DNA of 64,000 nucleotides. Source: Chitinophaga eiseniae. Lineage in GTDB: Bacteria; Bacteroidota; Bacteroidia; Chitinophagales; Chitinophagaceae. Shown piece after piece: positions 26,672 through 34,608 of the stretch. The translations under genes were made by a program, and so were the position numbers. The notes below the pieces were generated by a model. It made no database searches. It had not been told where the DNA came from and saw nothing but the letters and a program-made list of their open reading frames with translations. Position 1 is the stretch's first letter, and each line of letters opens with the position of its first letter. The stretch covers positions 186,001-250,000 of the forward strand of contig NZ_JABAHZ010000005.1 in assembly GCF_012641265.1 (NCBI RefSeq), written 5' to 3'.

Positions 26672-27766
26672 ATGGATTTTAAAGATGAAATCAAACTCTT
26701 CGGCGACAAAGTCGAAAAGCTTAAAAACCAGATTCAAACAGAAGAAGCTACCAAGAATGCTTTTATCATGCCCTTCATTAAGGTGCTCGGCTACGATGTG
26801 TTTGACCCGTTTGAAGTAATGCCTGAATTCATCGCGGATATCGGGATCAAAAAGGGGGAAAAAGTAGACTATGCGATCCTGAAAGAAGGAAAGCCTTCTA
26901 TACTCATAGAATGTAAACACTGGGGAGAAAGCCTGGATCCTCACAATTCCCAGCTTTTCCGGTACTTCCATACTACCAGCGCCAAGTTCGGTCTCTTGTC
27001 CAATGGCATTATTTACCGGTTCTATACAGATCTTGCGGAGCAGAATAAAATGGATGACAAACCATTCTTTGAGTTTAATGTGACAGATATAAAAGACAAC
27101 CAGATCGAAGAACTCAAAAAATTCCACAAATCGTATTTCAACCTGGAGAGCATTCAAACAACGGCGAGCGAGCTAAAATATATGAATGAACTCAAAACGC
27201 TGATCAATGCTGAATTCCAAAATCCGTCTGAGGGTCTGGTTAAATTCTTTGCCAAACAGATATACAGGGGGATGTTAACTTCTAAAGTGGTGGAGCAGTT
27301 GGGCGCTCTTACGAAGAAGTCGATACAGCAATACATCAATGACCTGATAACTGAAAGGCTTAAATCAGCGCTAAAAAAGGAAAATGATGTAGAGCCAGCT
27401 GAGGCCGAAAAGGAAATAACAACAGCAGCTACTGCCATCGAAGAGAAAGCGGCAGTGATTGAAACCACCGAAGAGGAAAAGGAAGGCTACATGATTGTGA
27501 AGACCATTCTCCGTCAAAAGACAAAGCCTGCCAGGATAGCCTACCGGGATGCACAGTCCTATTTTGCCATACTACTGGACGACAATAACCGGAAAACGAT
27601 ATGCCGATTGTATTTTAACAGCTCCCGAAAATATATCGGCACTTTTGACGAACAAAAGAAAGAGACAAAGACAGAACTTATGACGATCGATGACCTATTT
27701 AAATTCGAAGAGGTACTTCATAAGACGGTTGAATGGTATGACGCAGAAAAAGTTCCGGCAAGTTAA
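26672..27766 (+). CDS. Stand-alone HsdR-N-type (PD-(D/E)xK) nuclease-like protein
   Basis: 364 residues. The N-terminal domain resembles the nuclease domain of type I restriction R subunits: Asn29-Ala-Phe-Ile, LGYDVFDPFEVMPEF, then Asp66 (VDYAIL) and Glu80-x-Lys82 (ILIECKHWGE) as the PD-(D/E)xK core, followed by QLFRYFHTTSAKFGLLSNG. The C-terminal third holds a charged linker and a beta domain (IAYRDAQSYFAILLDDNNRK, ICRLYFNSSRKYIG). There is no helicase part and no HsdM/HsdS nearby, so it is not a classical type I system. It is the last gene of the plus-strand series. Confidence 0.82.
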   Translation: MDFKDEIKLFGDKVEKLKNQIQTEEATKNAFIMPFIKVLGYDVFDPFEVMPEFIADIGIKKGEKVDYAILKEGKPSILIECKHWGESLDPHNSQLFRYFHTTSAKFGLLSNGIIYRFYTDLAEQNKMDDKPFFEFNVTDIKDNQIEELKKFHKSYFNLESIQTTASELKYMNELKTLINAEFQNPSEGLVKFFAKQIYRGMLTSKVVEQLGALTKKSIQQYINDLITERLKSALKKENDVEPAEAEKEITTAATAIEEKAAVIETTEEEKEGYMIVKTILRQKTKPARIAYRDAQSYFAILLDDNNRKTICRLYFNSSRKYIGTFDEQKKETKTELMTIDDLFKFEEVLHKTVEWYDAEKVPAS

Positions 27767-27793
27767 TAACATCCGCCACATATAAAACCAAAA

Positions 27794-27824
27794 AAGGAGT
27801 TATTTCAATAAGAAATAGCTCCTT
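27794..27824 (-). terminator. Terminator of the azoreductase gene (possibly bidirectional)
   Basis: 13-bp stem (27794-27806 and 27812-27824, one G-U pair, loop AATAA), with AAAAA on its left that becomes a T-run on minus. It also ends the convergent nuclease gene. Confidence 0.75.
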
Positions 27825-27833
27825 CAATTCCGA

Positions 27834-27868
27834 TTTGCGTAGCGTCAGGGATTACAATCGAACCCCGG
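27834..27868 (-). pseudogene. Degenerate 3' fragment of a tRNA-Ser
   Basis: On minus the segment reads CCGGGGTTCGA-TTGTA-ATCCCTGAC then GCTACGCAAA. Without the 5-nt insertion TTGTA it equals the T-arm of the intact tRNA-Ser genes (CCGGGGTTCGAATCCCTGAC). The match goes on into the trailer: plus-strand TTTGCG, then 18 of 20 bases identical to the tRNA-Ser 3' flank at 33122-33141. The 5' two thirds of the tRNA are absent. Confidence 0.6.
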
Positions 27869-27892
27869 ATTCCACCCTTATACTAATTAAAA

Positions 27893-28495
27893 TTAATCAA
27901 TGCTGATACTGTCTATTGCCTTCTCCATAGCATATTCCATTACGCCCGGCACTTTTAATCCTTCGGCACGAACTACCGTCAAATCTTTCATACCTAAAAA
28001 GCCAAGGAAAGCATTCAGGTAGGGAGCAACAAAGTCGTTGGCTTTACCCGGACCATCTGAATAAACGCCCCCGGAAGACATGGCGACGTACACTTTTTTC
28101 CCCGTTACCTTCCCAACAGGACCATTTTCACCATATCCAAAAGTGATGCCTGCTCTCGTGATATGATCAATCCAGGCCTTTAATGAGGAATGAATCGTAA
28201 AGTTGTAAAGCGGAGCGCCCATCACAATGATGTCTGCGGCCAACAACTGTGCAACCATCTCGTCAGAAAAACGTATAGATACTTTATCTTCTTCCGTGAG
28301 CTGGTCTCCGGGAATAAAGAACGTACGAAGAACAGCAGGATTAAGATGAGGAATGTCAATATCGACCAGGTTTAATTCTTCCAATATACTGCCTGGATAC
28401 TTCTCCTGAATTCTTCCGACGATAGCCCGACCCAGCTGAATGCTATGCGATCCATTCTCTTGTATACTTGACATTAAATGAAGGATACGTTTCAT
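27893..28495 (-). CDS. azoR: FMN-dependent NADH-azoreductase / NAD(P)H quinone oxidoreductase
   Basis: 200 residues of the flavodoxin-like fold: the phosphate loop SSIQENGSHSIQLG near the N-terminus, ADIIVMGAPLYNFTIHSSLK and WIDHITRAGITFGYGENGPV as in AzoR, then SSGGVYSDGPGK. The family reduces quinones and azo dyes with NADH and protects against electrophile stress. It is divergent from an HxlR-type repressor gene (189 bp apart), the usual pairing for redox-stress control. Confidence 0.92.
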   Translation of the reverse strand: MKRILHLMSSIQENGSHSIQLGRAIVGRIQEKYPGSILEELNLVDIDIPHLNPAVLRTFFIPGDQLTEEDKVSIRFSDEMVAQLLAADIIVMGAPLYNFTIHSSLKAWIDHITRAGITFGYGENGPVGKVTGKKVYVAMSSGGVYSDGPGKANDFVAPYLNAFLGFLGMKDLTVVRAEGLKVPGVMEYAMEKAIDSISID

Positions 28496-28650
28496 AAAAA
28501 TTTACCTGTTTAATAATTTTATCAATTTTAAATTCCGGGGTGGTCCGATTTCTTTTTTGTTTAAAGATGAAAGGACGATGTCCGAATTATCAACAACAAA
28601 ATTACAGTTGCCAGGTAGGCAAAAGGGGCTACTTACACAAAGGAAAGCGG

Positions 28651-28678
28651 TTACATTTATGTAATACAATTACATTTG
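28651..28678. promoter_or_regulatory. Operator-like palindrome and -7 box before the HxlR gene
   Basis: TTACAT-TT-ATGTAA (28651-28664) is a perfect 6+6 inverted repeat, followed by another TTACAT at 28670. TACATTTG (28671-28678) fits TAnnTTTG. A bound regulator here would block its own promoter. Confidence 0.5.
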
Positions 28679-28683
28679 TGTTT

Positions 28684-29061
28684 ATGAGAACGACTATAAA
28701 CGAGCCTCTTCCAGACAAGGAAGAATGTACAAGTTCGCTTAAAAATGCCCTTGATGCACTGTCTGTCATTAACGGAAGATGGAAGCTGGCTTTGATCCTT
28801 TGTTTAATGCAATCCTCAAAGCGCTTCAGTGAGATTCAGCATGAAATGACGGGTATATCCTCCAGGATACTCGCTAAAGAGTTAAAAGACCTGGAATTGA
28901 ATGACTTTATCAAACGTCATGTATATCCGACCACGCCGGTAACCATTATTTACGAAGCAACCGGGTATAGCCGGTCTTTAAAAAGTCTGATAGGAGAACT
29001 GAGTGCATGGGGTGGACAACACCGGGAAAAAATTAAAGAAAGTATACGGAACCAATCCTGA
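28684..29061 (+). CDS. HxlR family transcriptional regulator
   Basis: 125 residues from ATG 28684. The longer frame to 28540 runs through the operator region and is rejected. Winged-helix HxlR signature: an early Cys (KEECTSSLKNALDAL), INGRWKLALILCLMQSSKRF, EIQHEMTGISSRILAKELKD, then the wing HVYPTTPVTIIYEATGYSRS. HxlR proteins are dimeric repressors that often sense aldehydes, quinones or thiol stress through the N-terminal Cys. It probably controls itself and the divergent azoreductase. Confidence 0.92.
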   Translation: MRTTINEPLPDKEECTSSLKNALDALSVINGRWKLALILCLMQSSKRFSEIQHEMTGISSRILAKELKDLELNDFIKRHVYPTTPVTIIYEATGYSRSLKSLIGELSAWGGQHREKIKESIRNQS

Positions 29062-29232
29062 TACACTTTTCAAGAATAGTTAACCAGCTCATTGCTATTC
29101 CATTATTTACATACGCATTTACATCTGTATGATACCCGTACCCGCATACCGGTTAACCAGTTAAAACGGTTTGTCCAGGGATATGGACCGAATGGCCAGG
29201 CCCAAAATCGCCCATCCTACGTCTTAAAAACG

Positions 29233-29277
29233 AAAATGTGATACAAAAATCCATCGCTGAATTTTGTATCACATTTT
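29233..29277 (-). terminator. 16-bp perfect hairpin between two converging genes
   Basis: Arms AAAATGTGATACAAAA (29233-29248) and its exact complement (29262-29277), loop 13 nt. On minus it is followed by CGTTTTT, so it can terminate the 29452 gene; on plus it can also end hxlR. Confidence 0.65.
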
Positions 29278-29283
29278 GCCGGC

Positions 29284-29302
29284 TGAAAGGGGCACAATCG
29301 AC
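29284..29302 (-). other. CGATTGT hairpin element, copy 2
   Basis: Minus strand GAGGGT-CGATTGT-GCCCC forms a short G/C stem with the loop CGATTGT, about 10 nt before the terminator stem at 29277-29233. Related elements are at 27848-27866 and 30280-30300. Confidence 0.4.
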
Positions 29303-29451
29303 CCTCAAATTATCGGCTATACACGTTATTTCTGACCCTTTTTACCTTTAAAGTCAGTGATGGTGTTTCCATCATAACGATACGAGGATTTACGCTACCT
29401 GTAAGTATTTTCGGCATAAGGCATACAATACGTATTTCATAATTTATTTGC

Positions 29452-29991
29452 TCAGCAACCGCCTTTGCGAGGAACACGTTTAAAAATTAACTTACCATCT
29501 CGTTCTACATATTCGCCCGATACTATTGGGTATGCATACTTGGGTGCGTATGATACGTTATGGCTTCTTATAATTATCTTGTCGTCAACTTTCAGGCTAT
29601 GCAATTGCTCAAGTTGCGGCTTTTCCGGCTCAAATTTTACAATGTAATCGACACCATTAATCCTGGCCATCACTCCGAAACCTAATCTTGATCCTGGCGG
29701 AAGAGAAAGAGAGGTTATAACAGCCTCCATATTAGTAAAATCACTTATATGCTTACTTATTTTAGCAATACCGTCAAGCACTTTTTTACCTGCGGGAGAC
29801 GCTTCCCACTCTTTGAACTTTATACCTTCAGGGGTAGCCTCCCATTTTTTCCTTTCGGCTTCCCTTTCAGCAGCAGAGAGGGGTTTTGGGGCTGGCCTTT
29901 TAGAAGGTTCATTTTTAATCTGGAGATTAGCAAATACTAGTCCGCTTACCACAACCAGCGGTAAGATCAACGCATAAATAACTTTTTTCAT
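29452..29991 (-). CDS. Hypothetical secreted or membrane-anchored protein
   Basis: 179 residues from ATG 29991 (MKKVIYALILPLVVVSG). An upstream in-frame ATG at 30069 would add a charged 26-residue extension before the signal and is less likely. After the hydrophobic N-terminus comes a helical, Lys/Glu/Trp-rich part (AEREAERKKWEATPEGIKFK, then EWEASPAGKKVLDGIAKI). A beta-rich C-terminal domain follows (MARINGVDYIVKFEPEKPQL; KVDDKIIIRSHNVSYAP). No family recognised. TTTACA repeats in its promoter region resemble the sites near hxlR. Confidence 0.6.
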   Translation of the reverse strand: MKKVIYALILPLVVVSGLVFANLQIKNEPSKRPAPKPLSAAEREAERKKWEATPEGIKFKEWEASPAGKKVLDGIAKISKHISDFTNMEAVITSLSLPPGSRLGFGVMARINGVDYIVKFEPEKPQLEQLHSLKVDDKIIIRSHNVSYAPKYAYPIVSGEYVERDGKLIFKRVPRKGGC

Positions 29992-30228
29992 ATTTTTTAT
30001 AGGTTTAATTAACATAGATCTATCTGCTGATAAATCAGATTCGTTTAAGGCATTTTTTTTATTTTTCATATCCTTTTAAAGTTTGTGTCACAAAAATACT
30101 GTGATACATTTCAGCCTGGGGAACTTGCATTGTAAATTAAAATGTAACCTTTGTAAATACATTGTAAATGGCATGTTTGACGGCCGAAATTTACTTTCCG
30201 GGGGAGAATTTCAGATTAGTTTTTAAAA

Positions 30229-30265
30229 AATAGCCTGCTAAAAACCAATGTTTTAGCAGGCTATT
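30229..30265 (-). terminator. Terminator of the M13 peptidase gene
   Basis: Perfect 15-bp stem AATAGCCTGCTAAAA (30229-30243) with its complement (30251-30265), loop ACCAATG; on minus it runs into TTTTTTAAAAA. It lies 115 bp after the peptidase stop. Confidence 0.8.
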
Positions 30266-30277
30266 GTATGATAGGGC

Positions 30278-30300
30278 GGGGTGTCGGGGGACAACAATCG
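30278..30300 (-). other. CGATTGT hairpin element, copy 3
   Basis: Minus strand GGGGGGC-GATTGTT-GTCCCCC is a 7-bp stem (one G-U) with nearly the same loop as copies 1 and 2. It precedes the terminator at 30265-30229 by about 15 nt, as in the other copies. Confidence 0.45.
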
Positions 30301-30379
30301 CCCCCCTGATACCGCTTTTAACCTTTTTCAGAGATATAGCAATATGGTCGTCATTGATAAACAGTCATTTCTTCGCACC

Positions 30380-32395
30380 TTACCATATCTTGATCCGCTT
30401 ATCCTCATCCAGGAACATCCGCTCTCCGGGTCGTACATTAAACGCTGAGTAAAAAGCGGGGATGTTCATTAGTGGTCCATTTACACGCCATATTGGTGGA
30501 GAATGGGGATCGTTGTTAACCCAGTAGCGCAGGTATGCGTCTTTCATTTTCACCCGCCAGATCCTGGCCACTGAAAAGAAGAATCGCTGATCAGGCGTAA
30601 AGCCTCCGATTTTGGTTGTATCCTGTCCTTGTTTGGTCATTTTAAAAGCATCATATGCTACGGCGATTCCGCTGATATCCGCTGTGTTTTCTCCTACTGT
30701 AAGCGCGCCCTTTATATGAATGCTATCTAATACGGTGAACGTACTGTACAGGTCAATGACCTGCTGTGTTTTGGCCTTAAACTTTTTATAGTCCTCAGGT
30801 GTCCACCAATTTTTTACGTTACCATCTTTATCAAACTGGGCCCCCTGATCGTCAAACGTATGCGTCATTTCATGTCCGATCACCATGCCAATGCCGCCAT
30901 AGTTAAGCGCGTCATCAGCGTTGTTGTCAAAGTAGGGAGGCTGCAGAATTCCGGCGGGGAACACAATCTCATTGGCGGAAGGATTGTTATAAGCTGTAAC
31001 TGTGGAAGGCGTAGTGAACCACTCGGTCTTGTCAACTGGCTTCCCCAATTTGGCAAAGTTGTATTGGAAGTTGTTCGCCGCCGCCGATACCACATTCTCA
31101 AAATATTTATTCCTCACAATATTTACCTTACTGTATTCGCGCCACTTATCCGGGTATCCAATCTTTTTGGTGATAGCAAATAATTTCACCTTGGCTTTTT
31201 GCTTAGTGCTGTCACTCATCCAATCCAGCTTGTCCACCCTATTGGAGAACGCCTTCTGCAGGTTATTCACCAGCTCCAGCATCCGCGTTTTGGCCGACTC
31301 CGGGAAATATAGTTTCGTATATAATTGTCCCAATGCCTGACCAAGATAAGTATCTACCATGCCAGACATGGTTTCACCGCGTGTTTTTTGCATGGTCTGT
31401 CCCGTGAGGACTTTACTATATTCAAAGGATGAATTCACAAAAGGCTTGCTGAGGTAGTCTGCATAGGTACTAATATAATTTCCTCTCAGGTATACTTTCC
31501 AATCCTCGAGTGGGATCGATTTGAGGAGCGTGTTCAATTTATCATAATAACCCGGTTGGGCTATATCCAGTGAATCTATGGTAGCACCCAGGTGTTGGAA
31601 GAAAGTTGTCCAGCCTATATTGGGTTGTTGCTTATTCAAAGCGGCCAGCCCCACTTTATGGAAATTGGCTTTTACATCCCGTAGCTCAACATTGGTTTTA
31701 TGTGATGCTGCCAGCTGCTTTTGGATATTGTAAACAAGTACTGCATTTTTTTGCGCTAACGCAGTATCGCTTCCTGTGAGCGTAAAAAGATCTGCGAGGT
31801 ATTTTTTATATGCCTGCTGTATAGCGACGGTGGCCGTGTCGGTCTTGAAGTAATAATCTCTGTCAGGCATGCCGATACCACTTTGATAAATATGCCCCAT
31901 ATTCATGCTACTGTTTTCCTGATCAGGCGAAACTTGAAAATCAATAAGGGAAACGTTTGACAATTTGGTTTCTTCTGCCAGGAGTGTAAGCATATCAGCC
32001 GTACTAGTGATGGCATTGATGCGCTCCAACCCGGTTTTGAGTGGCTCAAATCCACGCTGATTGATCATATTGGTATCCATTCCGGAAGCATAGAAATCAC
32101 CGATCTTTTGTTCAAGGCTGCCGGCGGGATTATTACTTTTTGACACGCTATCAAGGATACCCTGTAACTTGAGACGTTGCTGATAATTCATAAATCGGTA
32201 TGCACCTACACCCGACTGACTGGGTGGTATTTGTGCGGTATCATACCATTTTAAATTTACATAATTATAAAAATTATCGCCCGGCTGAATAGTCGGGTCG
32301 AGTCCTTCAATAGCAATGAAGGGTTTTTCATTTGTTTGCTGTTGGCAGGCAACAAAAGCAACTAAGAAAACGGATAGTAAAAACCAGCTTTTCAT
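30380..32395 (-). CDS. M13 family (neprilysin-like) zinc metallopeptidase, lipoprotein
   Basis: 671 residues from ATG 32395, which gives a lipoprotein signal (LLSVFLVAFVACQQQTN). The N-terminal peptidase_M13_N region includes PGDNFYNYVNLKWYDTAQIP. The catalytic domain has the zinc motif VIGHEMTHTFDDQG (about residue 505) and the downstream GENTADISGIAVAYDAF that provides the third ligand. It ends near the family's C-terminal Trp (DKRIKIW). Neprilysin-type enzymes cut short peptides outside the cytoplasm. Stand-alone gene with its own terminator. Confidence 0.95.
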   Translation of the reverse strand: MKSWFLLSVFLVAFVACQQQTNEKPFIAIEGLDPTIQPGDNFYNYVNLKWYDTAQIPPSQSGVGAYRFMNYQQRLKLQGILDSVSKSNNPAGSLEQKIGDFYASGMDTNMINQRGFEPLKTGLERINAITSTADMLTLLAEETKLSNVSLIDFQVSPDQENSSMNMGHIYQSGIGMPDRDYYFKTDTATVAIQQAYKKYLADLFTLTGSDTALAQKNAVLVYNIQKQLAASHKTNVELRDVKANFHKVGLAALNKQQPNIGWTTFFQHLGATIDSLDIAQPGYYDKLNTLLKSIPLEDWKVYLRGNYISTYADYLSKPFVNSSFEYSKVLTGQTMQKTRGETMSGMVDTYLGQALGQLYTKLYFPESAKTRMLELVNNLQKAFSNRVDKLDWMSDSTKQKAKVKLFAITKKIGYPDKWREYSKVNIVRNKYFENVVSAAANNFQYNFAKLGKPVDKTEWFTTPSTVTAYNNPSANEIVFPAGILQPPYFDNNADDALNYGGIGMVIGHEMTHTFDDQGAQFDKDGNVKNWWTPEDYKKFKAKTQQVIDLYSTFTVLDSIHIKGALTVGENTADISGIAVAYDAFKMTKQGQDTTKIGGFTPDQRFFFSVARIWRVKMKDAYLRYWVNNDPHSPPIWRVNGPLMNIPAFYSAFNVRPGERMFLDEDKRIKIW

Positions 32396-32448
32396 ATAGA
32401 TTAGATTGGTTGCGAAATGATGTTGAATTAATTGAGCATTTGAATGAG

Positions 32449-32883
32449 CTAAAAGTGGCGACATTTATATGGACCCAAAAAACATGTTTGCAGTTCTTTT
32501 CTGAAAAAAAACCAGGTAAAAGCTACCAGATAAATAAAAACACCTGACATTTCCAGCAGTGACATATCCTCATAGATGCTTACCTTTAGTAAAATAGTTT
32601 CCAACAAAAGTAAGCCAACCCAGTATCCTGCATTAATCAGGTGCATCCCATCCCCTTTAAAGCGCTTCAAAAAGCAAACATAAGGCCAGGCAAAAAGCAA
32701 CCCATTCAAAATAGTCAGTGGCAGGATATAAAATATGCCAGCAGCCAGCAAGGTTGATTTAAACAGATTTACAATATAGTCTATCAACGGCACTTCCCCC
32801 ATTAATCCAAATACAACAAGCAGGAGGGGAATATCCCTAAGTAAGAAATAAACCAGGAACTTTTTTATGATTGCTTTATTCAT
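32449..32883 (-). CDS. Hypothetical four-helix membrane protein
   Basis: 144 residues from ATG 32883 (MNKAIIKKFLVYFLLRDIPL). Four hydrophobic segments are visible: FLLRDIPLLLVVFGLMG, LLAAGIFYILPLTILNGLLF, INAGYWVGLLLLETILL and LEMSGVFIYLVAFTWFFF. It ends in a short basic tail. No family recognised and no functional clue. It lies 54 bp upstream of the M13 peptidase start on the same strand and may be co-transcribed with it. Confidence 0.6.
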   Translation of the reverse strand: MNKAIIKKFLVYFLLRDIPLLLVVFGLMGEVPLIDYIVNLFKSTLLAAGIFYILPLTILNGLLFAWPYVCFLKRFKGDGMHLINAGYWVGLLLLETILLKVSIYEDMSLLEMSGVFIYLVAFTWFFFRKELQTCFLGPYKCRHF

Positions 32884-33082
32884 TTTGGATCTCGTATTAA
32901 AACCTGGGTACGGGTCTGTTAAATAATGAATACGTTGCCCTGAATGAGGGTTGTTTATAATCAAATATAATGGTATTATTTATACTGAATCTGGGAGATG
33001 GGAATATATCTGTGAATATGGTCTCCTGGTACCAGGAAGTCCCTGAGCAGTAACCATATAGGTTTGCAACAACCCCAAAAGC

Positions 33083-33111
33083 AAAAAAGCCTCTGGTCTA
33101 TAACCAAAGGC
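33083..33111 (-). terminator. Terminator of tRNA-Ser (minus copy)
   Basis: 9-bp stem (33089-33097 and 33103-33111, one G-U on minus) followed on minus by six T (33088-33083), 15 nt after the tRNA end. Confidence 0.75.
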
Positions 33112-33125
33112 GTCTTTAATTTTTG

Positions 33126-33210
33126 CGGAGAGTCAGGGATTCGAACCCCGGGACCTGTTACAGTCAACAGTTTTCAAGACTGCCGCAATCGACCGCTCTG
33201 CCAACTCTCC
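33126..33210 (-). tRNA. tRNA-Ser (anticodon UGA), minus copy
   Basis: 85 nt with a 7-bp acceptor stem (GGAGAGT/ACTCTCC, discriminator G), anticodon stem GCAGT/ACTGT around loop CTTGAAA (anticodon TGA), a long class II variable arm and the T-arm GGGGTTCGAATCCC. CCA is not encoded. It is identical base for base to the plus-strand copy at 58741-58825. Confidence 0.97.
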
Positions 33211-33374
33211 ATGCCGCGAAAGTATAAAACGTATTGATCCAAAAAAAATTTATTTTACTAAAAAAAATCGTTAAAATAGCCCACCCTGGCAGGTATACAC
33301 CGGTGGCTGCTGCCAACGTATAGCCGTTATAGATAGCTATCCCCTCCTATCCTTTTTTTTCCGTAAATTTAAAG

Positions 33375-33812
33375 ATGAATGTATTTTTTGAAGGACCCGT
33401 ACTATGGTCACAGATTGATGCAAATATGCATCTGCGGCATTCGGCCTATGCCGATTTTGCGGCGCAAGCCCGGCTTAGGCTGTTGGAGTGGGCAGGACTG
33501 GATGCCCGTCAGTTCTTAAGCCTTGGAATAGGACCTATCCTTTTCCGGGAAGAATTACTGTATCACCGGGAAATAAATCCCAACGATACCGTGAAGGTTA
33601 CCTGCGAAATGACCCGATGCAAATCTGACGCTTCGCGCTGGTCTATCAAACACGAAATTTTCAGGGGCGATGGTACCAAATCCGCTACGGTGCTGGTCGA
33701 CGGCGCCTGGATAGATACCCGCAAACGTAAGCTGACAGGACTTACGTCAGATTTGCTCGAGAAATTTAATGCCATTCCGCGTAGTGAGGACTTCGTGGAA
33801 GAAAAAGTCTGA
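33375..33812 (+). CDS. Acyl-CoA thioesterase-like hotdog protein
   Basis: 145 residues of the 4HBT hotdog fold: VLWSQIDANMHLRHSAYADF contains the typical Asp-x-x-x-His...Tyr near the active site. ARLRLLEWAGLDARQFLSLG and EINPNDTVKVTCEMTR follow. The family hydrolyses acyl-CoA thioesters in the cytoplasm; chain length is not predictable. Only 11 bp separate a TAAATTTA box from the ATG, so the leader must be very short. It converges on the next gene with a 1-bp gap. Confidence 0.88.
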   Translation: MNVFFEGPVLWSQIDANMHLRHSAYADFAAQARLRLLEWAGLDARQFLSLGIGPILFREELLYHREINPNDTVKVTCEMTRCKSDASRWSIKHEIFRGDGTKSATVLVDGAWIDTRKRKLTGLTSDLLEKFNAIPRSEDFVEEKV

Positions 33813-33813
33813 T

Positions 33814-34356
33814 TTATCTCCTGGTAAACGGCTTGGCCTCATGTGTATACTCCTGCCGGTCGGACTCCAGCTCCTTGATAAAAGGCAGCTTGTGCTGCAG
33901 GTATACCCTCGATGATTGCTCCAGGTAGTTGTCCAACTGGAAGAAGGCCGCGGCACGGGTAGCTCCCAGCAGTTTGTTCATACGACGGAAATAGCGCATC
34001 TGCAAACGACCAAATTCCAGGTCGTTGTTAATCAACTGCTTGGTCAATGAATTCAATTTCTTTTCGTCCAGGGAAGCAAATTCTTCATTGTACATTTTTA
34101 ACAACGCAATACGCTCCGATAACCAGGGACTCTTTTCTGTTTCATATTCCAGGAACGCCTCCTGGAAAGCCCGCTCTTCTACCGGAGAAATTTTGAGGAA
34201 TTCGCTGAACAGTGATTCCTTGTTCTTACCAAAGATCTGTGTTACCAGGTCGTCTTCCTTTACCACGGCTGCTGTAGTAGTAACGGCGGTAGTAGTTTGA
34301 GCAGACAGCCCAACGCCCGCTGCCAGCAGCAGCAACAAACAAATAAAATTTTTCAT
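33814..34356 (-). CDS. Secreted helical protein, function unknown
   Basis: 180 residues from ATG 34356 with a clear signal peptide (MKNFICLLLLLAAGVGLSAQ). A Thr/Val-rich linker and an all-helical charged domain follow (KISPVEERAFQEAFLEYETE, SERIALLKMYNEEFASL, FGRLQMRYFRRMNKLLG). The helical hairpin layout recalls Spy/CpxP-like periplasmic chaperones, but the LTxxQ signature is not evident, so this is only a comparison. Longer frame starts upstream lack sense. Confidence 0.65.
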   Translation of the reverse strand: MKNFICLLLLLAAGVGLSAQTTTAVTTTAAVVKEDDLVTQIFGKNKESLFSEFLKISPVEERAFQEAFLEYETEKSPWLSERIALLKMYNEEFASLDEKKLNSLTKQLINNDLEFGRLQMRYFRRMNKLLGATRAAAFFQLDNYLEQSSRVYLQHKLPFIKELESDRQEYTHEAKPFTRR

Positions 34357-34552
34357 GTGTCGAAGTTTTAGGATTAATGGCAGGTTCAGCCACTGGTCCC
34401 ATGCATTAGAGGGTATAGAACACCAGCTCAAAAGGGCGGTGACGCTCGCGTAAAAACAGATCATTAAGCAGGTGTAGTGCCCACTACATAAATGGCAGTG
34501 AATCCACCGTAATCAATAAAACAATTTTATGCTTTAAATAGTTGCACTATTG

Positions 34553-34588
34553 AAAAAAATAGGCCCGGTACCGTAGTACCGGGCCTAT
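34553..34588 (-). terminator. Terminator of the 88-aa gene
   Basis: 13-bp perfect stem (34559-34571 and 34576-34588, loop CGTA); on minus it is followed by a T-run (34558-34553). It starts 21 bp after the stop of the 34609 gene. Confidence 0.85.
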
Positions 34589-34608
34589 CGCAACAATACG
34601 AAAGAATA

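Larger units (their letters stand above)
29062..29451. other. Intergenic region with TTTACAT half-sites and hairpins
   Basis: No credible gene in 390 bp. It holds two direct TTTACAT copies (29106 and 29118, 12 bp apart), a 16-bp perfect stem (29233-29277) and a G-rich CGATTGT hairpin on minus (about 29284-29302), both listed separately. Confidence 0.55.
30070..30379. other. Intergenic region with TGTAAAT repeats, hairpin and terminator
   Basis: 310 bp without a gene. TGTAAAT occurs at 30131, 30152 and 30163 (with TGTAACC near 30144) upstream of the 29452 gene. A GC-rich CGATTGT element lies at 30275-30300 and a 15-bp terminator at 30229-30265. Confidence 0.55.

Noticed and set aside
26672..27766. 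Type I restriction-modification system
   Set aside because: Only the HsdR N-terminal-type nuclease domain is present; no helicase domain, HsdM or HsdS nearby.
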